Below, piece by piece: positions 27,345-37,169 of a DNA stretch of 64,000 nucleotides. A program made the translations under genes and the position numbers. Within the stretch, counting starts at the first letter, position 1, and each line of letters starts with the position of its first letter. The stretch lies in assembly GCA_960531495.1 (NCBI GenBank), contig OY482848.1:27282343-27346342 (forward strand), read 5' to 3'. Source of the stretch: Zeus faber (Eukaryota; Chordata; Actinopteri; Zeiformes; Zeidae). Under the pieces are notes generated by a model, which was not told where the DNA came from, did no database searches, and saw only the letters and a program-made list of their open reading frames with translations.

Positions 27345-27650
27345 ATCACATAGGGCTGGGTGATAAAACAATGTTGATAATCTTCACAATAAAATCTCCT
27401 GCGATAACTATGATACATTTATGAGATTTTATGACAGCCGATCGTACAGAGCAGAGAAACAACCATGTGACATGAACAGCCAATCATACAGCAGGAGTGC
27501 CGGCGCTTCCTCCACTCTCTCCCAGGCAGCAAGCAGCGGAAATGATGCGGGGGATGTTCCTCAAACACCAACTTTAACTCTAACTCACCCTCCTCCCAAC
27601 CCGAGCCCAGTGCAGCCCCCATCCCTGCAAAAGGAGAGCAGTTAAAATAA
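27345..27650. repeat. Probable hAT-like terminus
   Basis: TAGGGCTGGGTGATAAAAC, followed by a region describing paired ACAATGTTGATAATC motifs, resembles the ends of common fish hAT elements of the AGGGCTGGGTGAT type. A GC-rich stretch with a short frame follows. The matching opposite terminus was not found. Confidence 0.35.
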
Positions 27651-27960
27651 GAATCCCCGATTTTCAGTTACACCTGGTCTGACGCAGTCAGAGAGAGTCT
27701 ACTTTAAACATCCCCGCATATAATCACAGAGCATAGATTTAGGAACTTTTCAGACCGTTCTCAGATGACAATGATAATTATATTGTATATTTAAATCCTG
27801 GTCGGCTGACGAGCCTGTTTGCTGATCCACTCTGCAAGACAGACAAAACATTAAGAAAGCTCCCTGCCCCGCATCGGACCAATCAGCGGCACTGATTTGG
27901 CCGACTCAGGGCAGCTGGGCGGCCGCAGGAAAGGAAGGCATGCTGCCGTCTGCAGCCGCA

Positions 27961-28630
27961 GCTTAAACACACCCCTTGGTCCGCCCCATACCCCCACCGC
28001 CTGACTTAGGCCGGGGAGCCGTCTGACTGACAAAGCTGGGGTCAGTCGGAAGGCCTTCACCCAAGTGGTACCCCAGATACCGTACCTCTCTCCGCCCCAC
28101 AGCACACTTCTTTGTGTTGGTGGTGAGCCCCGCCTGCCTAAGGGTCTCAAGCACTGTGCCCACATGCTGCATATGCCCTTCCCAGGTGTCACTGTGAATG
28201 ATTACATCATCTAGGTAGTCTGCGGTGTATGCTACATGCGGACGCAGAATGTGGTCCATGAGTCTCTGAAAGGTGGCTGGGGCACCGAAAAACCCAAATG
28301 TAAGTGTGCGAAAGTAGTACAACCCGAACGGAGTGGAGAATGCCGACTTTTCCTTGGACTCCTGGAACAAGGAATCTACCAGTAGCCCTTGTTTCATGAA
28401 AAAACAAGCCATACCTAACCGGTCGAGAAGTTCATCAACCCAGGGCATTGGGTAGGCAGCAAACTTTGACACTATGTCAAAGTTCACCCTTCGGTAGTCC
28501 GTGCAGAGCCGGACCGACACATCAGGCTTACCCACCAGCAAGATGGGGCTAGACCAGTCACTCGTGGACTCCTCTATCACCCCTATGTCCAGGCCTCTAA
28601 TTCCGCTTGCATGTATTTGTCTCATCCGTG
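27961..28630 (-). pseudogene. Ty3/gypsy reverse transcriptase fragment
   Basis: A 235-codon minus-strand frame carries the RT fingers and palm: GVIEESTSDWSSPILLV, RLCTDYRRVN, KSAFSTPFGLYYFRTLTFG, GAPATFQRLMDHIL, the catalytic YLDDVIIHSDTWEGH, and YLGYHLGEG. The TLDL-type first catalytic region is altered (MACFFMKQGLL), so the first catalytic Asp is not visible. Gag, protease, integrase and LTRs are absent here. A (TTG)n run at 28638-28661 marks the edge. Confidence 0.85.
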
Positions 28631-28699
28631 GTGATTGTTGTTGTTGTTGTTGTTGTTGTTTAAAGACCAAAACATGGTAAGATCGTTCTCCAAAGAGGG

Positions 28700-28800
28700 G
28701 GATTGGTGGCTGCTCTGTATAACAAAAAGCTGGACAGAGTTATTGTAGCAGTTCTTGACTCAAGATTCAAAATCAAGATGATTAAAGAATGAATAAAGAG
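28700..28800 (+). pseudogene. hAT transposase fragment
   Basis: A short plus-strand frame reads ALYNKKLDRVIVAVLDSRFK, followed by IKMIKE and a stop. The LDSRFK core matches the LDPRFK motif upstream of the hAT dimerisation domain. Nothing else of the element is evident. Confidence 0.4.
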
Positions 28801-28839
28801 TGGCATTGCAGGTTGAGGACTTGAACTCCACTTGCAGAC

Positions 28840-29735
28840 TAACTCTGTCCTAGATGCAATGGCATACAAATACTTGGTGTTGTATGCCCAGCATGCTGAC
28901 AGTACAGGTTAAAAAATAATAATAAAATCAATAATTGACTTTTTTGCATTGATACTCCATGTATTAACGTATCTGCCATATAAATGAAAGAGTGGAAAGG
29001 AATGCAAAGGATTCCGAAGCAGCTTCGCTCTGTGCACGAAGATCTGCACAAAGGTAAATGACTGGCGCGTGATAAAGATGTCATCAATACGCGACAGGCC
29101 CACTCGCTGTGAATTCTCCGAACAATCACCCGCTCTGTTCACACATACCGCTCAATCGAACATCACAGACTTTAAACTAGGGTGCTGGCTGGTAAATTCT
29201 GGTTAATGTCCGGTCCAAATGATTCGGACATTTGCGTTCACACATAGAACTCCTTCGTGTAAATGATAATTGAGGAGCCCAAACAAATAACCCTCCATGT
29301 TTGGCTTTTTTCACTATTCTGTCCCCCATGAACGTGGCTCTACACAAAGTGACGGATAGCTAAACAGATGTACTAAGCATTGAAAGGCTTAAATAATGAC
29401 TCAGATGGGAAAGTAAGTTAAGGGCTGTTTACTTGTTTATTTTCATCAACTTGCCTACCTACAATGCTTTTCCAGAAACTCTATGAAAAAAACAAAATAC
29501 AAACAAAGCTTCTCCAAGGCTCAACTCGGGGGGATGAAAAGGATTAAACAGAGAAAGATGTGGGGCACTTTACTGGGCAACACAAAATGGCTGGTATCTA
29601 ACTATCACCCAACCCATGTGATCACAAATGACCAATAGAGAACATGTACATTCAGCTGACAGCAATCTTCAAAGTAACCACTAGGAGATGCCACAATGCT
29701 CACCTACGGTCCATGTAACATCACACGTTTATTAT
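28840..29735. other. Intergenic DNA, nothing identified
   Basis: Between the hAT fragment and the I/Nimb-like LINE. Two minus-strand frames (28839-29142) have no recognised relative. The rest shows no repeat or RNA motif I can name. Confidence 0.35.
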
Positions 29736-29739
29736 TTTC

Positions 29740-30880
29740 TATCATGATCAATGATGCTTCTTTTCCAGAGTACAGGTGGGTATAGGGAGGTCTTTATTTG
29801 CTGATGATGGGGCTCTGTGGAAAGTACAGAAAAGTACACTACAAAAAGTACAATAAGCAATTGATGTGGCGGAGCAGTGGGCATTTAATTGGGGTTTTCG
29901 TTTTTCTAATGAGAAAACGCAAGCTGTCTTCTTTACCAGGAAAATGATTTAAGATACAACTAACAATGTATGGTAGAGGGATAACCCTAACCCAAGCTCA
30001 AGCAGAAGAGAATATGTAGCGGGGCTTTTAAAACTTTGCCAGTGTCTGCTATACAGGTGGAGGTGGGAGAAATGCCATTGCAAATTAGAAGGAAGCAGCA
30101 ATTCCCTTGCAGAATAAATGGGAGTACATGGGATGAGGATCAATTCTACTGTGGTGATTGATACCTGTGCTTGAACCATGGTTGCTCACAGTTCCGGAAG
30201 CGGAAGTTTGTATTTGCTAAAATTAAAAAGGAAAGAGAAGAATGGAGTTGATTTGGTTTATGCTTTAAATAGTCAGGCAGAAGCAGAATACAAATAATTT
30301 TTGTTCACAAATATTCAGATGGATCCAAGGATCCCAAGAAAGAAGTAAAAGAAGAAAGTGGAGATTTATCAACGCAGGTCCAACATGCTGGGAGTTTGCA
30401 CAGTGGAGATGTTGACTGAAGATGAAGATGGGTATTTATATTACATTTATGTGGGTTCTTGCTCATGTTTGGCTGAAGGGGAATGAGGCTGTGGTTACAT
30501 CGGCGAAGTGAGCCTTGTTAAAAGACACGGTAGAAATGGAAATTCCGCTAAGTAAATCTGTAGTTGAAGGCATAATTTGGAGAAAGGTAGACCAAGAATG
30601 GCAAGAATATTGGGATGGAGAGACGAAGGGGATACATTTATAGCAGATTTAGAAGAGGATCAATGCACAAAGAGTTATAAGTGGCAATAGGAAAAAAAGT
30701 AGTGGTGATGACAAGACTAAGGTTGGGACAACTAAATAAAACTTTAAAACGAGTAGGAATACGCCTTACAGATTTATGCGACTATTGCCAAGAGGAGGAA
30801 TCAGTGGAACACTTCATTACTAGATGCAGGAAATAGGTGGCATCGCGAGATCAAAATCCTAAAGAAAAAGGAGGAGACAA
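29740..30880 (+). pseudogene. I/Nimb-like LINE remnant: RT end plus RNase H and C-terminal zinc motif
   Basis: Broken plus-strand frames show, in order: an RT active-site region (SLFADDGALWK), AIDVAEQWAFNWGFRFSNEK, an RNase H start (YSDGSKDP), AHVWLKGNEAVVTSAK near the RNase H end, WQEYWDGETKGIHL, and a C-terminal DYCQEEESVEHFITRCRK. RNase H downstream of RT in a non-LTR element points to the I superfamily. Many stops and frameshifts: inactive. Confidence 0.7.
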
Positions 30881-31134
30881 TCAGAAACCTTCATTACAGT
30901 CAGACAGAAAGGACGATGAAAAATGTAGAAAGAAAGCTCGAATTAAGGAGGACAGGCATTACAATGACAGCGACAAGAGAGGACATAACAAAGATCAGAC
31001 GAAAATAAAATAAAAAGAGGGACAAAAAAAAAATAACAGGCACACAATAAACAGCAATAAGAGAACGGGGGGACCTGATGGAGGACGGTCTCTCCCTTAC
31101 TTTTTCACTCGTTCTCTGCCAGTGTTTATGTGTT

Positions 31135-31235
<101 letters not shown>

Positions 31236-31315
31236 CAGACTAATGTTTACTCTTTCCTCTTGCACTAATAACTAATTTGACTAACAGGGTTGGACCGTAC
31301 AGTAAGAATAGAGGA

Positions 31316-31620
31316 CAGCTGTGTTGTGGGGGTGGTATGGTTTAAGCAGCCATACCTGTCTTGGGTCTAGGTAATTGGGCCGGGATCGGGCTGTTGCTCG
31401 TTAGAGTAATCAACGAGCAATCAATGAGTAACAGGTAAAACCCCCATCCCCACACCCACAGGAGAGGCGCCGTTGTCATGACATGTTGTCCATCTGCTCC
31501 GGGCTTGTTCCATCTTGCCCAGTCTCTCCAATAAACTGGTACTTTTCAACCCCATCGCCTGTGTCTCTGCCCTGAAAAAGGCACTCGGGGGGCGTGTGGC
31601 AGGCAGACCTGCCACAACAG
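31316..31620 (+). mobile_element. Possible solo LTR
   Basis: A TG-start segment ends in CACAAC(A) and carries AATAAA at 31530 followed by a T-rich, GTGTCTCTGCCCTG stretch, an LTR-like layout of polyadenylation signal shortly before the 3' end. No internal retroelement sequence adjoins it, and flanking duplications are not convincing. Confidence 0.25.
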
Positions 31621-32109
31621 CAAAGAGACAGAGAGGAGCGATACAGATCAACAAAACACTGGGATAAATCACGGCAAACCATGTTATTTTTTTGTTATTT
31701 GTAAAAGAAAAAAAAAAGGTAGACTTTGTCTGGGATGATCTGGCCTTTCAGTTTGTATTTGCTTGCTTTCTTTAAAATGGTGATGTCAGTGTTTAAATGT
31801 AAAAACAATTCTGCCGGATACCCCAAAGAGGCCTGAGGAGAGCCCCAGATGTTTTCGTATGCTGCACACAGGCACTCACTGAGTCAAAACGCTCACCGAT
31901 ACAGAGCCAAACTTTGCATCACTTCTCAGCAATGGAATTAATTTATTTCCACCAAACAAGTTAAGGGGCAGGATAAATGAAGCCCCAATGCACAACAACT
32001 CAGAAGGGGGGGTGTCACTATGGGATTTACGTCATTTATGCAACACAGAACGCTGTAAGAGGCTAGTAAGTAATTAGTTCCTCCAGCTCCAACCTGACAT
32101 TACTCAGAC

Positions 32110-32290
32110 CAGTGGTATTCAAACCGTGGGGCGTGCACCCCTCGTGAGGCGCGGGGGAATTGCAAGGGGGGCAGAGAAAATGAAAAAATAAAATAAAATC
32201 TTTGTAAGCACTTATTTGACATGACTAAGTAAATGTCGGGAAATGTTTGTTCAAAGTTTCTAAATCTAATAGGATAATGATTCATGTTTA
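32110..32290 (+). mobile_element. Partial copy of the Charlie-like MITE
   Basis: CAGTGGTATTCAAACCGTGG opens a stretch parallel to the left half of 12539-12993, including GGAATTGCAAG. The opposite terminus was not found. Confidence 0.45.
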
Positions 32291-32627
32291 GAAAAATATA
32301 ACTCTTTCATATTTTCATTATTTCATTTATTATTATTTTTATTTTTGTCCCACCATTGACTCAGACCCTGTGTTTTTCTTATGACCACCCTGTGGTGTTA
32401 TTGCACCAAAATTCGAAATAATCTGTTTCTAGGTAGTTATTGATGTGGAATAAGAGGACACACTGTAAGTGCTCTTCAAGGGTATTTTATTATAAACTTA
32501 TTTTCTCTGTATTTTTTTTTCAATATAGAGAGGGCTTGGCCCTGTTAGGCCATTTATACCAGCCGCCCCTTACTACCACTAGATCCGCAACTTCTACTGC
32601 TCCTAATGATAAGATGTAGAGTGTGTT

Positions 32628-33200
32628 TTAATCTGTGTCCTGTGGCAGGCGGCGGCAGCAGCAGAAAAGGGCTCTCATCAGCCTGTAGATACGGTTTATG
32701 AATCTCTCTTTCTTCCTGTTGTGATCTGAGATGAGAGAGAGAAAAAAAAACAGTTTAGTGCTTAACTGAGTTGGTGTTGATGAATGTGACCAGTTCGACT
32801 CCAGTCGAGGTTGAATTCTCTTACCTGATCGCACATTGGGGGGTCCTGCCCTTGTCTCCTCATCCAGGACGACCTCCATGTTAGACGCGCCGTTCGCGGT
32901 GAGGGGAGTATGGCCCTCATCCAAATCCTGGCCGAGATCATCCATTTGAAACTTCAAACAAGACAGTGTAGAGTGTTTCTTGCTTGTTGGGTATAATATG
33001 ATATTTGCCAGCAGAACTGCATAGTCTGTTCATACACTGGGGCTTCAAACAAAACTTCTGCACAAAATAACATAGATAAAACCATGTGCTTCATTATGTT
33101 ACATACATTAACATCTAAACTTTGCACGCAGCTCAACATTATCAAGGGGTTGTACCTTAAGAGGTGTGTATACAACCATCTTCTGGTTCATCCATTCCAT
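32628..33200 (-). pseudogene. Copy C of the unrecognised A/B/C gene family, internally deleted and inverted
   Basis: Minus-strand exons parallel copy B: exon 1 33200-33156 (MEWMNQKMVVYTPLK, donor GTACAA), exon 2 about 33054-32984 (APVYEQTMQFCWQ...YYTQQ), then directly the penultimate exon 32951-32825 (QMDDLGQDLDEGHTPL...VLDEETRAGPP, donor GTAAGA) and the last exon 32725-32628 (RLMRALFCCCRRL...TD, stop TAA). Exons 3-7 are gone, and only about 30 bases separate exon 2 from the penultimate exon. The exon 2 donor is GCAAGA, where copy B has GTAAGA, and one base is missing at the exon 2 acceptor relative to A and B, which shifts the frame. A truncated relic is most likely, though the last two exons remain open. 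Confidence 0.65.
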
Positions 33201-33414
33201 CTCAAGGCGCGTTGTCAGGAATCCAAACTACACAAAATGTAATGCTTATATTATAAAATTACCACTCCATAGCAAGTTAAGAAGCACTTAGAATCCAAAG
33301 TTTCAAGCAGCGATTGTGATACACTACAGTAATAGAATGTTTATAGTAAAATATAAAATATAGACTTCGACAACAAAAAAAAAACAACCAATGAAGTATA
33401 ATAATAGGGGTTCG

Positions 33415-33416
<2 letters not shown>

Positions 33417-33463
<47 letters not shown>
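33417..33463. repeat. (ATT)n microsatellite
   Basis: About 15 ATT units. The neighbouring 33.35-33.6 kb is very AT-rich and shows an inverted resemblance (CAATGAAGTATAATAATAGGGG versus its reverse complement at 33520-33545). Confidence 0.9.
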
Positions 33464-33464
<1 letters not shown>

Positions 33465-34197
33465 ATTGGATATCTATGGATACGAAATATAAACAATATT
33501 TACTACTAATAATAACAATTTAACCCCTATTATTTTACTTCATTGGTGTTTTTTTCATTATATCTATATCTATATATTTATATTTTTCGATAATTGTGAT
33601 TCCACATAATAATGTGCAAATACATTTAGTTTTAAATTGGCAATATAATTTACCCTGACTGAGGCCCTTTTGATTTGTGTCTAAGGCCGTTCTAAAATTG
33701 TTCGTACAGTAAAAACGAATTCCAGAACATATTGATGAATGCCAAATTTTTTGAAAAATGAAAAACCATTTTTTTAACCAAGAAGGGACAGTTTATGTTG
33801 AACACCTCTATGATATATCAACTTCTTTGCTCTGGCTTTCATCTGTCAAGCCAAGCTAAGGATGTTTTTTATGGACATTTTCAAAATTATTTTTTTAATC
33901 GTACAAGAATGCTTGTAATATGACAATGGCCAGCAAAGTAGGCTGGTGGTTAGTAACTAAAAGTTAATGGTTTGCTCTCATCTAAAGCCCTGTCTCCTGA
34001 CAGGGCTTAACTATGAAAGATAATAGCGATGAGGGATAAAGCAGGGACAGGGCTCAAAAGTAGAATCAGTTCTAACTGACCAAAAACTCTCAGTGATGCA
34101 AATTTGATCATACTTCTTCTTCTTCCTCTTCATCTTCTATTTCTTCTTGTGTTTTAACAGGGGCTCGTCTCCAGTTATAACGTTGCATTACCGCCAT

Positions 34198-34198
<1 letters not shown>

Positions 34199-34232
<34 letters not shown>
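34199..34232. repeat. (GT)n microsatellite
   Basis: Seventeen GT units. On the minus strand it interrupts a short frame ending in an acidic tail (QEEIEDEEEEEEV, 34108-34160), which has no recognisable relative. Confidence 0.9.
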
Positions 34233-34235
<3 letters not shown>

Positions 34236-34515
34236 CTCCCACTCCCATCAGATTTGATCCTACTTTTAGGTCGAGGAGCAAAGCTCTCATCGCATACACC
34301 TTTTTAACCTGGAAACTGCCCCTAACCGAAGCCGCCAGAATTGAGAGGACGAGAGCTGCCCTAACCCGTTAGGCGCTCCCAGTCCTTTATAGGGGGAAGA
34401 GTTGTGATGTCACAAAGACATCATATGATACTGGGGCGGGGCTATGTGGGGAAATTCTCTAATATGTTAATTTATTTAGTGTCCGTGAAGACTCGGTTTG
34501 TGCTGATAGCTAGAT

Positions 34516-34560
<45 letters not shown>
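34516..34560. repeat. (CAGA)n microsatellite
   Basis: Eleven tetranucleotide units just upstream of the left gypsy LTR. Confidence 0.9.
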
Positions 34561-34845
34561 TAGAAAGATAGATGTACCAACAAAATCGATTTTGTATGGG
34601 TCATTATGATTGGTCAATAGGCTGAATGACTTAGGTGGGACAGTGATTTTAATATGATGCCATCTATGACATCTGCAACTCCAACCAGCGAATTACATAA
34701 ATGTATTTAATAACTAGATCTGCATTTTATCGTTGGTGCTATAAGGGCAATGTCATGTCCTAAATCATCACGTTTATAGCAAGAGTACTGAGCTATAAAA
34801 CAAGCCACAATGCTTTGTTAAGCCCCCTGGCGTTACCCTTATCTC

Positions 34846-35252
34846 TGTCATGATCCGCCTTCTTCTAACTTCCCCTCCCTCTCCTTAACTGTCCCATTAG
34901 TCCAACTCTATTCACCTGCGCACACAGCTGTTCCAGATCTGCAATCTAACCACTATATATGCCTCTCTCACCAGTCACCCATTGCCATATTGTCTTTGAT
35001 GCTTGCACCAGACTCTCCAGCGTTCTCCGGACTGATTCCCCGCTACCGACTCTGCCTCGCTCCGACCATGTATCCTGCCTGCCCCTCCGCCTGTCTTCTG
35101 TCTGTACTCCTCGTTATCGAACCTGCCTGTCCCCGATGACGTATTCTGCCTGCTCCCTGCCTGTCTTCTGTCTGCTCTACAAATAAAAGACAATACCAAA
35201 TATCCCTGCCTGTCTTTGTGCTGCAAATTGGGTCCTTACCACAACCGTTTCA
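34846..35252 (+). repeat. Left LTR of the gypsy element
   Basis: It contains CACTATATATG (TATA-like, 34951-34961) and AATAAA at 35183, followed by the LTR end. A few substitutions and small indels separate it from the right LTR. The right boundary is uncertain by about 8 bases because the ends differ (CCGTTTCAGTACA versus CCGTTACA). Confidence 0.9.
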
Positions 35253-35269
35253 GTACAATCTGGCCAACA

Positions 35270-36838
35270 ATGGACCCAGCACACAACCCCGAGTCGCTGG
35301 CACGCCTGGGAAGGGTGGAATCACAGCTCCAACACCAGTAGGCTGTCCTAGCCTCCACCTCAGCCGATGTTCGGCTAGCAGCGGCTAACCTGGAGCAAGG
35401 GCTCGCCACACTAGCCACCCAGGTCCAGCAGCTCACCATCGCTCTCGGTCAGTTCATCCTGCCGCCTGCTTCCCCGGACCCACCAGCACCGGCCCAGCCT
35501 GGGTACTCCCTGGAGCCCCGGGTGGGGGTTCCAGAACGCTACGCCGGAGACGCAGACGGCTGTAGTCCGTTCATCATGAACTGTTCCATCCTCTTTGCTC
35601 TGCAGCCCCACACCTTCGCCTCCGAGGATGCCAGGGTGGCGTTCGCTGTAAACCACCTGACGGGCCGTGCTCGGCTGTGGGGAACGGCCGAGTGGGAACG
35701 ACACACACCAGCCTGCTCCTCCTTCCACGCCTTCGCGGCCGAGCTCTGCAAGGTGTTCGGGGTGACATCACGAGGTCCCGATGCTGCTGGTGGTCTCCTG
35801 GCTCTCAGTCAAGGGTCCCGCTCCGTGGTCGATTACGTGATCGACTTCCGCACCCAGGCTCGACTGAGCGAGTGGAACCCGGCAGCCCAGATTGACGCGT
35901 TCCTGATGGGATTAACAGAGTACATGAAGGATGAGCTAGTTTCCCACGACCTGCCCACCTCTCTCGATAGCATCATTGAGCTTGCTTCCCGTATCGACCG
36001 ACGCATCCAGGCCCGGCAGCAAGAGAGGCGTCGGAGGCAAGTGGAGCGCCGCCCAGCAACCCGCCTTCCAGGTTCCTCCGGGCTGCCAGCTCTTCCAGCC
36101 CATCAACCCACGAGTGAGGCCTCTCCCATGCGGGTTGGCCGGGCCAGCCTCACCCCGGAGGAGAAGGAGAGACGCCGGGTGGGGAACCTCTGCCTCTACT
36201 GCGGTCCAGCTGGACACTACATTTCCGGGTGTCCGGTAAAAGGGCCGGGCTCGCCAGTGAGGGAGGAGTTCCTGGTGAGCCACACCTCCAAATCCCCCTC
36301 CAACCTACGCCCCCTGTTCCAGGCTCGGCTGCTGCTGCCCCAAGGCTCACATTCCCTCGCAATACTTATTGACTCTGGTTCCGATGTTAACATCATCAAC
36401 GATAACCTAGCACGGCAGCTGGGTGTTGGCCGAGTTCTCCTGCCCTCTCCGGTTCCTGCCACTGCCCTGGATGGCCGCCTCCTGGGGACAGTCACCCATC
36501 AGACGGTTCCCATCCGCATGCTCCTGTCCGGCAACCACCACAAGACGATACAGTTCTGCATCCTGCACTCACTTCGTCACCCTCTCCTCCTGGGGTTCCC
36601 CTGGCTCCGGCGTCACAACCCACACCTCGACTGGACCACAGGGGCTATTCTGGAATGGAGTCCTGCATGCATCATCAAGCCGCCGCACCTCAGCCATCCA
36701 CCAGCTCCAGCTCCGCACCCAACATGTTGGGGGTCCCGGCCGAGTACCTCGACTTCAGGGAGGTCAGAAACTGCATCCCTGTGCCTTCTTCTCCAGGCGT
36801 TTGACCCTGGCCGAGAGGAACTACGACATCGGGAATAG
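35270..36838 (+). pseudogene. Gypsy gag-protease frame with an early stop
   Basis: The frame opens at ATG 35270 (MDPAHNPESLARLGRVESQL), 18 bases after the LTR. It is broken by TAG at 35339-35341, then stays open to 36838. Gag matrix/capsid: VPERYAGDADGC, FAVNHLTGRARLWGTAEW, QGSRSVVDYVIDFRTQA, FLMGLTEYMKDEL. A CCHC knuckle NLCLYCGPAGHYISGCP follows. The protease has the active site LIDSGSDVNII (Asp-Ser-Gly) and [16 protein letters not shown]. After [11 protein letters not shown] the frame enters RNase H sequence out of frame ([20 protein letters not shown]). The reverse transcriptase has therefore been deleted. Confidence 0.88.
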
Positions 36839-37169
36839 GGAGCTTCTCGCCGTCAAATTAATAATAAAACTTTATTTGTATAGCACATTTCATACAAGGA
36901 TTGCAGCGCAAAGTGCTTCACATCAGTAGTTTAAAAACAATAGGCAAGTGGCAAGTGCAGTTATTATGGAAGACAGTTAGAAATATAGAAAGTATAAACA
37001 ATAATCATCGTATCCAATCCTGGTGTTCTGATAGGTTACTTTGAGTTATCATAATCTAGTTGCACAACAGACATGAACATACTAATTTATCGTATTAGAT
37101 CCTAGTGTTCTAATAGGTTACTTTTAGTTATCATGATCTGGTTTCATACATACACAAACATATTAATTT

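Larger units (their letters stand above)
33200..34840. other. Intergenic DNA upstream of copy C, with microsatellites
   Basis: Upstream flank of copy C, very AT-rich at 33.3-33.6 kb. It contains the ATT, GT and CAGA microsatellites listed separately. No exon recognised. Confidence 0.4.

Noticed and set aside
31421..31682. Minus-strand frame with hydrophobic start (MIYPSVLLICIAPLCLFAVV) resembling a signal peptide
   Set aside because: Lies across a possible LTR; no downstream exon, domain or splice pattern supports a secreted protein.
34108..34299. Minus-strand frame ending in QEEIEDEEEEEEV
   Set aside because: Interrupted by a GT repeat; acidic tail comes from a TTC-rich run; no relative recognised.
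35522..36838. Large open frame considered as a domesticated gag gene
   Set aside because: Flanked by paired LTRs with target duplications and carrying an upstream in-frame stop, so it is an ordinary gypsy gag-protease.
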